Shown here piece after piece: positions 52,918-62,159 of a stretch of 64,000 nt of DNA (within the stretch, counting starts at the first letter, position 1; every line of letters starts with the position of its first letter). The notes beneath the pieces were generated by a model. It saw only the letters and a list, made by a program, of their open reading frames with translations, had not been told where the DNA came from and did no database searches. The DNA lies in assembly GCA_020073085.1 (NCBI GenBank), contig JAIQFV010000004.1, forward strand, positions 1-64,000, in the 5' to 3' direction. The stretch is from Terriglobia bacterium. GTDB taxonomy: Bacteria; Acidobacteriota; Terriglobia; JAIQFV01. The translations under genes and the position numbers were made by a program.

Positions 52918-53042
52918 TGGTCCGATTCCACCCAATCTATACATCTATACTCCCCCTTGAGAGTAATCCCCCGGACCTGCCTCTATCAAGCACTCTCTCG
53001 GGAAGGGCTTCCGGAATTCTTAGAACTATGGAGAATTCTAAA

Positions 53043-53786
53043 TCATCCCTCACGCTTTACGAAGTCTCGTACAATGATGTCACGCGTGAGCTGGGCAAGC
53101 TCTTCAATATTCTTGGCCGTGTAAGGTGACACGTCGATGGGATCATGAATGATCATTTCCACGTGGCCGGGGTGCAAATGCCAGGAGTTTTTCTTCAGCA
53201 CGGCCCTCGTGCCATTGAGGGTGATGGGAACGATGGGAACGCCGGCACGGGTGGCCAGGAGAAAGCTCCCGCCCTTGAACTCATGGATAGCCCCATCGAT
53301 GGAACGCGTTCCTTCGGGAAAAACAATCAACGATGTTCCCGACTTGACTCGCTCGGCCGCCTCGTAGAGACTCTTGAGCCCCGATTTCGAGCTGGAGCGA
53401 TCAATCGGAATGTGGCCCGACCGTTTCAAATGCCAGCCCAGAAAGGGAACTGAAAACAGCGACTTCTTGGCCATGATGCGAAAATTCACTGGCAGGTGTG
53501 CAAACAGCGTCGGAATATCAATATAGCTCTGGTGATTGGCCACGTAGAGGTAGGTTCTCGACCGGTTGATCTTTTCAAGCCCTCGGACCCGGACACGCGC
53601 CAGCACGGACCACAGGAGGAGTTGGGCCCATATCCGCGCACACCCGTGCTGCAGTCGGCCGGTGTGATCGAGCAAGGACGCCACGAGCGACAGCGTCCCC
53701 ATGAGAATGGTGTTCAGATAAATGAGCGGAATGGTGATGAGCAGGGAGCGGACGTAACTGAGCGCATTGTAGGTCTTCTTGAACAT
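53043..53786 (-). CDS. plsC: 1-acyl-sn-glycerol-3-phosphate acyltransferase
   Basis: A 247-residue membrane-associated acyltransferase that makes phosphatidic acid. The catalytic motif NHQSYID (HX4D, about residue 86) and substrate motif FPEGTRS (about 155) are both present, along with a hydrophobic N-terminal helix pair. I start it at 53786 (MFKKTYN), since the extra residues from 53825 are not family-like. The divergent polX gene starts 112 bp away. Confidence 0.92.
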   Translation of the reverse strand: MFKKTYNALSYVRSLLITIPLIYLNTILMGTLSLVASLLDHTGRLQHGCARIWAQLLLWSVLARVRVRGLEKINRSRTYLYVANHQSYIDIPTLFAHLPVNFRIMAKKSLFSVPFLGWHLKRSGHIPIDRSSSKSGLKSLYEAAERVKSGTSLIVFPEGTRSIDGAIHEFKGGSFLLATRAGVPIVPITLNGTRAVLKKNSWHLHPGHVEMIIHDPIDVSPYTAKNIEELAQLTRDIIVRDFVKREG

Positions 53787-53898
53787 GGGCAAGGACGAAG
53801 TGGCGCGCGGGGCCGATGGAGCCACTGGATTCTATCGGAGGTCGGCGAGAAAGGCAATTTGCAGTCGAATGTGAGTTTTGGTAGAGTCTAAAAATACC

Positions 53899-55677
53899 AT
53901 GATCGACAACAAGTCCATTGGGCGGATTTTTAACGAGATTGCCGACCTCCTCGAAATCAAGGGGGATAACCCGTTCCGTATCCGTTCCTACCGGAATGCT
54001 GCCACCGTCATCGAGACTTTCGGCGAGAGCTTCGAAAAGCTGGTCCGGGAAGGAACTGTGGATTTGCAGTCCATCTCCGGCATCGGCGAGGCGATCAGCG
54101 GGAAAATCAAGGAAATCGTCGAAACGGGTGACTGTAAGGCCCACCGCGATTTATTGAAGGAGATTCCTCCGACCCTGCTTGAGATCATGCAACTGCAAGG
54201 AGTTGGTCCCAAGACCACTGCCATGCTGTGGAAGAAGATGGGAGTGACGACGGTTGAGGGGGTCGAGCAGTTGGCTGCCGCGGGAAGGCTGCGAGATCTG
54301 GCGGGCCTGGGTGAAAAGAGTGAACAAAAGATTCTGCAGTCGATCCAAAACCGAAAGAAAGTTTCCGGGAGGCATCTGCTGGGAGACGCAGAACAAGCGG
54401 CCCATCAGATTCTTGATTATCTGCATGCCGGGTCGCCTGAGAAGGCGAAACGAGCGAAAACAGCTCGCCAGAAGGCATCCTCCTTTGTCGCGATCCCGGC
54501 GGGCTCTCTCCGCCGTGGACGCGAGACGATCGGCGATGTCGACATCCTGGTGGCCGGAAAGAACTGCGAGGCTATCATCGACCGGTTTACCCAATTCCCC
54601 GAGGTGGAATCGGTGTTGGCGCATGGGGACACCAAGGGGTCGATTCAGCTGAAGAGTGGGTTGCAGATCGACTTGCGCGTTGTCGAGGAGAAGTCATTCG
54701 GCGCGGCGCTGCAATACTTCACCGGTTCCAAGGAGCACAGTGTCGCGCTCCGGTCGCGGGCCCTGAAGATGGGCTATACCATCAATGAGTACGGCTTGTT
54801 TAAGGTCGACAAGCAGGGGGAGAAGGAAAAATGGGTGGCAGGGCGCACTGAGGAAGAGATTTACGAGCGGCTGAAGTTACAATTCATTCCTCCGGAACTC
54901 CGGGAAAACCGGGGGGAGATCGAAGTAGCCGAGAAACACGCGATCCCTTCGTTGGTCGAACAGAAAAACATCCGGGGCGATCTGCACATGCACACCACCG
55001 AGACCGACGGCAAGGCCACGCTTCCGGAGATGGTGGAGGCGGCCCGGGCCCGCGGGCTGGAGTATGTCGCCATCACCGACCATACGAAATCGACCCGCGT
55101 CGCCAACGGAATGGATGAGAAAAGGCTGGAAAATCAGATCCAGACGATTGAAAAGCTGAAACGCAAAACCACCGGGATCACCCTTCTCAAGGGGACGGAG
55201 TGTGACATCCTGGCCGACGGAACGCTTGACCTTTCCGATACCGTTCTCGAACAACTTGATCTTGTGGTCGTGTCCATCCACTCCCATTTTAATCAATCGC
55301 CCCAGGAAATCATGGACCGGTTGGAACGCGCTTTTTCCAATCCGCACGTGAAGATTTTTGCCCATCCGACCGGGCGCATGTTGTTTCACAGGCCCCCCTA
55401 TGCGGTGGATATAGAAAAGTTGTTTGCCCTCGCCAAGAAACATAAAGTGTGCCTGGAGTTGAACTCCCAACCGGAGCGGCTGGATCTCAACGATGTCCAC
55501 TTGCGGATGGCCCGGGACCAGGGGGTGCCCATCGTCATTTCCACCGATTCACACGACACGTCCCAACTGGATCATATGAAATATGGCGTGTTGACCGCCC
55601 GGCGCGGCTGGCTGGAACCGCGCCATGTCGCCAACACCCTGCCCGTGAAACAATTCCTCAAGACGATCTCACGGTAA
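53899..55677 (+). CDS. polX: DNA polymerase/3'-5' exonuclease PolX
   Basis: A 592-residue family X polymerase with a C-terminal PHP domain, used in base excision repair. In order: an 8-kDa-like HhH domain (about residues 1-80, [10 protein letters not shown]), further HhH with [15 protein letters not shown] (about 99-113), the nucleotidyltransferase site [13 protein letters not shown] (about 210-222) with the D-x-D pair, and a PHP domain starting at [12 protein letters not shown] (about 360) with metal ligands in [10 protein letters not shown] and VVSIHSHF. The start ATG at 53899 is family-like. Confidence 0.94.
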   Translation: MIDNKSIGRIFNEIADLLEIKGDNPFRIRSYRNAATVIETFGESFEKLVREGTVDLQSISGIGEAISGKIKEIVETGDCKAHRDLLKEIPPTLLEIMQLQGVGPKTTAMLWKKMGVTTVEGVEQLAAAGRLRDLAGLGEKSEQKILQSIQNRKKVSGRHLLGDAEQAAHQILDYLHAGSPEKAKRAKTARQKASSFVAIPAGSLRRGRETIGDVDILVAGKNCEAIIDRFTQFPEVESVLAHGDTKGSIQLKSGLQIDLRVVEEKSFGAALQYFTGSKEHSVALRSRALKMGYTINEYGLFKVDKQGEKEKWVAGRTEEEIYERLKLQFIPPELRENRGEIEVAEKHAIPSLVEQKNIRGDLHMHTTETDGKATLPEMVEAARARGLEYVAITDHTKSTRVANGMDEKRLENQIQTIEKLKRKTTGITLLKGTECDILADGTLDLSDTVLEQLDLVVVSIHSHFNQSPQEIMDRLERAFSNPHVKIFAHPTGRMLFHRPPYAVDIEKLFALAKKHKVCLELNSQPERLDLNDVHLRMARDQGVPIVISTDSHDTSQLDHMKYGVLTARRGWLEPRHVANTLPVKQFLKTISR

Positions 55678-55692
55678 TTGCATCAAAGAAGT

Positions 55693-56121
55693 ATGCGTTC
55701 TCATGGTGTGACAGACTGGCACTTCCAACATTATCGACTCCTCGCGCTCCTGGTCGTTGCCGGTGTTCTGGTTTTTAGTGGCGATAAGCTTTTACAGGCC
55801 CAGGAGCCTGCCTCTCAGGAAACACAGGCACAGGACGACACGGCTGACCCGGTCCAGGCGTACAATGATATGAAGATCGGGGATTTCTATTTCAAGAAGG
55901 GGCGCTACGACGCCGCCATTGCTCGATACAGGGATGCGGCCCGGCACAGACCAGGCTTTGCGATCCCGTATTTGAGAATCGCCAAGGCGTACGAAAAGAA
56001 GCACGAGCCAAAAGGAGCGATTGAGGCGTATGAGAAATATCTCGAGATTCTCCCCAAGGGGAGCGAGGCTCCGTTCGCGAAGAAGCAGATTGAGAAGTTG
56101 AAGCAGGAAAAGGGAAGCTGA
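55693..56121 (+). CDS. Exported TPR protein
   Basis: A 142-residue protein with a hydrophobic N-terminal segment (LLALLVVAGVLVFSG, about residues 16-30), then a Gln/Glu-rich linker. Two TPR repeats follow: DFYFKKGRYDAAIARYRDAA (about 68-87) and IAKAYEKKHEPKGAIEAYEK. It may be a lipid-free periplasmic scaffold, similar to BamD- or YbgF-like adaptors in layout but much shorter. The start at 55693 is preferred to the TTG at 55678. Confidence 0.8.
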   Translation: MRSHGVTDWHFQHYRLLALLVVAGVLVFSGDKLLQAQEPASQETQAQDDTADPVQAYNDMKIGDFYFKKGRYDAAIARYRDAARHRPGFAIPYLRIAKAYEKKHEPKGAIEAYEKYLEILPKGSEAPFAKKQIEKLKQEKGS

Positions 56122-56139
56122 GGCGAGGCGTCAGGAAGG

Positions 56140-56331
56140 AAGTTGTCAGTTGCCAGTTCTCAGTTGCCAGTGAAGAGCAGCACATTCAGGGGGTAAGATA
56201 CCGAGATATGATTTCGAAGATCCATAATTAAGAGTGCTTTGATCATTGAACTGGAACGTTGAAATTGCGATCTCCGGGGGTTGCATGCCTGATCACTTCA
56301 CGGAGAACTGACAACTGGCGACTGACAACTT
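56140..56331. repeat. AGTTGYC-type heptad inverted element
   Basis: The left arm (56140-56172) reads AGTTGTC, AGTTGCC, AGTTCTC, AGTTGCC. The right arm (56304-56331) reads GAACTGACAACTGGCGACTG and continues, its approximate reverse complement. About 138 bp lie between the arms. CACCCGA-type units follow the right arm at 56338-56352. The whole lies between two genes on the same strand. Confidence 0.7.
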
Positions 56332-56371
56332 TTTTCCCGACACCCGACACCTTTCCAGTAAGGCATGACAC

Positions 56372-56791
56372 ATGAAATTTCAACCCACTCAGTCCGGATA
56401 CATCGTCGTTCTCGTTCCCGGCGAAGAGTTGATCACCTCGCTTACGCGATTCGCTGAACAACAGAACATTCGTTCCGGTTCGATCATGGGCATTGGAGCG
56501 GTAGAGAACACCACGCTTGCCTACTATGATCTGGACCTAAAGAAATACCTTCCGAAGGAATTTCCTGATCGTCTGGAACTTGTCTCCCTCCAGGGAAACT
56601 ATGCGTACCTGAACGGCAAGCCTTTTGCGCATTGCCACGTCGTGATCTCGGGGCGTGACTTTGTGGCTTACTCAGGCCATCTCATGAAGGCCACCATCTC
56701 GGCGACAGGGGAGATTTACATTACGGTGACTTCGAATGAGATTTTGCGTGGGCCTGATGCATACACGGGCCTCAATTTGATAAAGTTGTGA
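56372..56791 (+). CDS. PPC/DUF296-domain protein
   Basis: A 139-residue single PPC (DUF296) domain. In plants this domain accompanies AT-hooks in DNA-binding proteins, and bacterial versions form trimers of unknown role. Family features are GSIMGIGAVENTTLAYYD (about residues 36-53), LELVSLQGNY, and the metal-type HCHVVISGRDFVAYSGHL (about 89-106). No AT-hook is present. It has no operon partners that explain it. Confidence 0.9.
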   Translation: MKFQPTQSGYIVVLVPGEELITSLTRFAEQQNIRSGSIMGIGAVENTTLAYYDLDLKKYLPKEFPDRLELVSLQGNYAYLNGKPFAHCHVVISGRDFVAYSGHLMKATISATGEIYITVTSNEILRGPDAYTGLNLIKL

Positions 56792-56975
56792 TGGGGATTG
56801 TTGAATTCTCGGAGGCTGATCCTGCAGTCGCCGGAAGTGATCTGGCCCGGCCTTCCGAATTCTGAAACCATGAATCCAAGCCATCGTGGTGCCGAGCATC
56901 CTCCTCCTCGAACTTCCGGGCAGGAGTATGAACCTGAACATTCACCAGCCTTTCTGGCGCCATTACCTGAGAACC

Positions 56976-57773
56976 ATGAATAAACAATATAGAAGAACTT
57001 GGTTTTTTCTCTTTTCAGGTTTTCTTGTAATGTTTTGTGGGGGGATGATTGCCTGGTCCCAATCGCCGGCCTTGCAGGGGGACGAGGCCGCGAACCCCGG
57101 ACAGAAGATGCTGGAAGAGGCCATCGCCGCCCTGGGAGGCAATGCATATCTCTCCGTCAGGGACATCACTATTAACGGGCGCGGTTATCAACTCTTTCGT
57201 GAGTCGACCTCCGGGGCGGCGGTGTTTGTCGATTACATCAGGTATCCTGACAAGGAACGTCTGGAGATCGGGAAGAAGAAGGAAATCATTCTCGTTTACA
57301 ACGGGGATCGGGGCTGGGAGATTGACTATCGTGCCGTCCGCGCGATGACTGCCCAAGAAATGGAAGGCTACCAGCGCACTCAGAAATGCAGTATTGACCG
57401 GATCCTCCGGTTCGACTTGAAGGCCAAGAAATACCGGGCCTATTACGAAGGGACCGAGTATGCCCAGACGACAAAGTATGATGTCATCACGCTCGAGGAC
57501 TCAAACCGGGAGAAAATGACCCTGCTGCTCGACGCGTCAACTCACCTGCCGGTGGCGCTTCGGTACCGCCTCGTGGACCCCAAAACAAAAGGCGTCGACA
57601 AAATGGAGATAGGGTACGGCAACTTTCGCGCGGTACAGGGGATCCAAACGCCTTTCCACCGCGAGCGAATTCGCAACGGGGAACGGATTTCTGAGACCTT
57701 TGTGAATGAAGTGCAGTACAACTCGGGATTACAGGACAGCCTTTTTACTGTCCGGGAAGGCAAGTCCAAATAG
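56976..57773 (+). CDS. LolA-like outer membrane lipoprotein-sorting family protein
   Basis: A 265-residue exported protein. I start it at the ATG at 56976, which yields a normal signal peptide (MNKQYRRTWFFLFSGFLVMF); earlier in-frame starts at 56886 and 56928 would bury it. The mature part is beta-rich, with repeated patterns such as RYPDKERLEIGKKKEIILVY, GDRGWEIDY and the late YGNFRAVQGIQTPFHRERIR. This is typical of LolA/LolB-fold (LppX-like) periplasmic proteins, which carry hydrophobic ligands. Confidence 0.8.
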   Translation: MNKQYRRTWFFLFSGFLVMFCGGMIAWSQSPALQGDEAANPGQKMLEEAIAALGGNAYLSVRDITINGRGYQLFRESTSGAAVFVDYIRYPDKERLEIGKKKEIILVYNGDRGWEIDYRAVRAMTAQEMEGYQRTQKCSIDRILRFDLKAKKYRAYYEGTEYAQTTKYDVITLEDSNREKMTLLLDASTHLPVALRYRLVDPKTKGVDKMEIGYGNFRAVQGIQTPFHRERIRNGERISETFVNEVQYNSGLQDSLFTVREGKSK

Positions 57774-57818
57774 AGACGCCTTTCCTCGAAACAGGCAAAG
57801 ATCACCATCCGACGCGGT

Positions 57819-58481
57819 TCAGTTCTTCTTTGGCTTCTCCTTAGCGGGAGACTCTTCCACCTTCAATTCGTTCGTGACTTCAAATACCCCGGACACACTG
57901 CGTGCCGCGGTATAAGCGAGTTGGCCGTCCATTTCGCGGCCAACCACCCCCTTCAGCGTCACCCGTCCATTCTTGACGATGATGTGGATGGGCGGCACCG
58001 CCTGGATGGCATACTGGGTGAAGAGGGGCGAGTCGTAGTTGAAAACGGCACGGTACACGGCAATCCGCAGTCTGTCATCAATGGAGGAAAGCGGCAGGAC
58101 TTCGATACGGTTGTCCACCGTCCGCACGCCTTCGATCTTCTTCACCCCTGCTTCAGCCTCTGATTTGGTGGCGGGTTTTACGGCCTCTCCGCGCAATGTG
58201 ACCCTCCCATCCGGCAGAACCTCTCCTTCCAGCCAGTCGAACACCCCGTAGTATGGGAGCATGAGGAGCTGGTGTCGTACCTCGTCAGCCAGGAGAACCT
58301 GTGAATGCGCTGAGAGTCTTTGAGGCGATGGCCCGCGATGTAACTGGGGCGGATTTTCATCTTTCTGTTCCTGGGGGTACAGAGGAATAGCCGCACAAAT
58401 CGATCTCGTCATGAATAGAGCGATTGCAAGGAACGCGGCGAGCAACAGAGGAGTCAGGTGAATTGAAAATCGCTTTTTCAT
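57819..58481 (-). CDS. Exported BON-domain protein
   Basis: A 220-residue protein starting at 58481, with GAGGTG eight bases upstream. A signal peptide (about residues 1-30) is followed by two BON-like domains. The first is around LPYYGVFDWLEGEVLPDGRV. The second, about 135-205, has IHIIVKNGRVTLKGVVGREM. BON domains bind phospholipid membranes or associate with outer-membrane proteins such as OsmY. A role in envelope stability is likely by family. Confidence 0.88.
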   Translation of the reverse strand: MKKRFSIHLTPLLLAAFLAIALFMTRSICAAIPLYPQEQKDENPPQLHRGPSPQRLSAHSQVLLADEVRHQLLMLPYYGVFDWLEGEVLPDGRVTLRGEAVKPATKSEAEAGVKKIEGVRTVDNRIEVLPLSSIDDRLRIAVYRAVFNYDSPLFTQYAIQAVPPIHIIVKNGRVTLKGVVGREMDGQLAYTAARSVSGVFEVTNELKVEESPAKEKPKKN

Positions 58482-58514
58482 GATCAACACCTCACCTCGA
58501 TTTTTTGGATAAGA

Positions 58515-58576
58515 AGGGACAGACACCTACTTTGCTGCCATTCCGCGAAATGACTTAAGAGAAGGTGTCTGTCCCT
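58515..58576. repeat. 14-bp inverted repeat AGGGACAGACACCT
   Basis: AGGGACAGACACCT (58515-58528) is exactly inverted at 58563-58576 with a 34-bp spacer. GGGACAGACACC is a word often seen in REP-type palindromes mobilised by RAYT (TnpA_REP) transposases. No such transposase is present in the window. Confidence 0.65.
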
Positions 58577-58623
58577 AACGTTCGAGTCAATCGCCCGTCT
58601 CCTGAGATCAGGGACGGGCTCCT

Positions 58624-59226
58624 TCAATTCTGTTGTTGGCGAGGTAGATCATGCTTCACTCTTCGCCGTGAAGTCAACAGCAGGAGGACCAGACCACTCA
58701 ACAGGAACATATAAACAGGATAGACGGCGATCGAAAATCGCCATTTCTCAATGGCAAGCAAGTTGAGCGTGTTGCCGAGAAGGAACAGGCCCCAAGCCAG
58801 GGGATCCTCTCCACCCGGTTCCGAATAAGCCTTGCGGATGGTCGGGAGTGCTCCCAGGAAATCAATGCCCAGGTTGATGAGGAGAGCGATCAGCGGTGAA
58901 CTGAAAGCCCACCAGAGGAGGGCTCCCAGACCGGCCCCGAGCAGGCATACCCGGTCAAAACGAGTCCATCCTCCGACCCCAAACTTTAGAGAGAAGAGGG
59001 CGGTCACCAAGGGGCCGAGGACATAACTCACAGCGACCCAGAGGGTATGTCTAGCCCCTGAGGCGTAGTAGCTCAAGGCCAGCAAGGAGCCGACCACAGT
59101 CCAGATCCACCAGGTGGCCCGGTTTGGTTTGGTCTTTCCACGCAGGGTGCTGAGGATATAGGGGACGAAGGCAGCAAGTGAAAAGAATCCGGCTACTCTC
59201 CCCGCAAGTATGCTGAAGTCAAACAT
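58624..59226 (-). CDS. PQ-loop-like membrane protein
   Basis: A 200-residue protein with about seven hydrophobic helices. Two repeats resemble PQ-loop/SWEET-type units: GFFSLAAFVPYILSTLRGKT with PNRATWWIW near the start, and IDFLGALPTIRKAYSEPGGE followed by LAWGLFLLGNTLNLLAI in the second half. A duplicated three-helix transporter with unknown substrate is the likely fold. It lies after the groESL operon on the same strand but beyond a strong terminator. Confidence 0.7.
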   Translation of the reverse strand: MFDFSILAGRVAGFFSLAAFVPYILSTLRGKTKPNRATWWIWTVVGSLLALSYYASGARHTLWVAVSYVLGPLVTALFSLKFGVGGWTRFDRVCLLGAGLGALLWWAFSSPLIALLINLGIDFLGALPTIRKAYSEPGGEDPLAWGLFLLGNTLNLLAIEKWRFSIAVYPVYMFLLSGLVLLLLTSRRRVKHDLPRQQQN

Positions 59227-59406
59227 TACGGCCTGGCCTTGAGATTGAATTCGGTTCGTGGTCTTCAGAAGGAATTATAACTTGAGTACGACAGTTTCCC
59301 GCCCCTGCGGCCTTTCGTCGAACGACGCTCCCCCGATTTCCGGAGCATCCTATCTGACTCCGATTTGGGTTTCAGTTTATCGGGGTGCCCCCCTGAAGGG
59401 CGGCAC

Positions 59407-59450
59407 AAAAAAAGCCTCCTCTCGTCCGCTGTCGCGAACGGGAGGAGGCT
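59407..59450 (-). terminator. Rho-independent terminator of groESL
   Basis: Read on the minus strand: AGCCTCCTC, a 20-base loop, GAGGAGGCT, then seven Ts. It lies 28 bp after the groEL stop codon. Confidence 0.92.
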
Positions 59451-59477
59451 CGGTAATTTGGCTCCGAGGGCGTTAAA

Positions 59478-61181
<1,704 letters not shown>

Positions 61182-61198
61182 CTATTTCAGCCAGGGTA

Positions 61199-61516
61199 TT
61201 ACTTGGTTCCCTTGGCCGACTTTGCCACGCCCTCGACTACGCCCAGGACTTCGTCCTCGCGCAGAATGAGGAATTCTTCATCTTCGATCTTGATTTCATT
61301 GCCGGAGTACTTGCCAAAAAGGATTCGGTCGCCCGCCTTGACGTCCAAGGGAACCTTTGTGCCATTTTCCATAACTTTGCCGTTGCCGACAGCAATAACT
61401 TCTCCCTGTTGTGGCTTCTCCTTGGCCGTGTCCGGAATGATGATTCCGCCCTTAACCACTTCACCCTCTTCGAAGCGCCTGACGATGATTCGGTCATGCA
61501 ATGGTCGAACTTTCAT
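61199..61516 (-). CDS. groES: Co-chaperonin GroES
   Basis: A 105-residue co-chaperonin. The ATG at 61516 has AAGGAG nine bases upstream. Signatures are [20 protein letters not shown], the mobile loop [15 protein letters not shown], and [15 protein letters not shown]. It is first in the operon, under a CIRCE element and a good housekeeping promoter. Confidence 0.98.
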   Translation of the reverse strand: MKVRPLHDRIIVRRFEEGEVVKGGIIIPDTAKEKPQQGEVIAVGNGKVMENGTKVPLDVKAGDRILFGKYSGNEIKIEDEEFLILREDEVLGVVEGVAKSAKGTK

Positions 61517-61628
61517 GTGACGCAACTCCTTTCCTCATTGATTTCTATCCCTGTTTAGATTTGTTCTCTGATGACAGCCAAACCAAAGCAATGTAAGTCG
61601 TTGTAAATGAAAAGATTGCTTCCAAGGT

Positions 61629-61655
61629 TTAGCACTCTATTGGAGTGAGCGCTAA
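61629..61655 (-). promoter_or_regulatory. CIRCE element (HrcA operator)
   Basis: TTAGCACTC, nine bases, GAGCGCTAA. This is the HrcA-binding inverted repeat with one change from the consensus right arm (GAGTGCTAA). It lies just downstream of the groESL promoter and would allow HrcA to repress it until heat stress. No hrcA gene is in the window. Confidence 0.95.
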
Positions 61656-61656
61656 T

Positions 61657-61684
61657 ATATTAAGCTCTATTCTAGATTTGTCAA
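61657..61684 (-). promoter_or_regulatory. groESL promoter
   Basis: On the minus strand TTGACA (61679-61684) and TAATAT (61657-61662) are separated by 16 bp. This is a strong sigma-70-type promoter immediately upstream of the CIRCE element. Confidence 0.85.
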
Positions 61685-61698
61685 GGAGGAGGAGCGCT

Positions 61699-62085
61699 TT
61701 AGGGAAGATTTTTGTGCAGATTCGCCGAAGAGTCAGGGAAATCGATGAATTTTGAGCTTTCCAGCTGGCGGAGGAACTGTCCAATCCGGTCGTAGACAGG
61801 CTCGGCGGCGGGGCCGAACTTGTCCATCATCTCCTCGCCGATGGAGCGGACATCTGCCTTTCCATCGCACGAAATCCAGACAAAACTTCCAAATTCGTCG
61901 AGGTTGACCCGGAAGAGGGGGCGACGCAGGCGGGGCTGGATTGTCCTCGCCATAAACCCCTTGCGGAATTTTGGAATGAGAAGGGTGACCCGGTTGTCCT
62001 TTCCCATTTCCCATTCCACCAGGCGGCGGGGCTTCAGTTCATAAAGATTCCTGGGCTCTTTGGGTTTCATCCACCACTCGCTCAA
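61699..62085 (-). CDS. PqqD-family protein
   Basis: A 128-residue PqqD-like protein, a fold that binds leader peptides for radical-SAM and RiPP enzymes. The family core is LDEFGSFVWISCDGKADVRS (about residues 62-81), then IGEEMMDKFG. An N-terminal basic stretch LVEWEMGKDNRVTLLIPKFR looks like an extra domain. No radical-SAM enzyme or precursor peptide gene is visible nearby, so its client is unknown. A start at 62070 is an alternative. Confidence 0.82.
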   Translation of the reverse strand: MSEWWMKPKEPRNLYELKPRRLVEWEMGKDNRVTLLIPKFRKGFMARTIQPRLRRPLFRVNLDEFGSFVWISCDGKADVRSIGEEMMDKFGPAAEPVYDRIGQFLRQLESSKFIDFPDSSANLHKNLP

Positions 62086-62092
62086 AAGTTAA

Positions 62093-62130
62093 GCGGGTTC
62101 GGATACCCGGACATCGGCATTCGAACCCGC
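62093..62130. repeat. 9-bp hairpin between OPT transporter and PqqD genes
   Basis: GCGGGTTCG (62093-62101) pairs with CGAACCCGC (62122-62130), with a 20-base loop. On the minus strand it lies 30 bp after the transporter stop and is followed by TTAACTTTT, so it could be a weak terminator. Confidence 0.5.
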
Positions 62131-62159
62131 AGGACAAAATCATGAACGTTCCACACCCA

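Noticed and set aside
61629-61655. Degenerate, non-functional CIRCE
   Set aside because: One mismatch with correct 9-bp spacing and position at the groESL promoter is well within functional variation.
62093-62130. tRNA gene suggested by GGTTCGAA-like words
   Set aside because: Only one stem forms; there is no anticodon arm or acceptor pairing.
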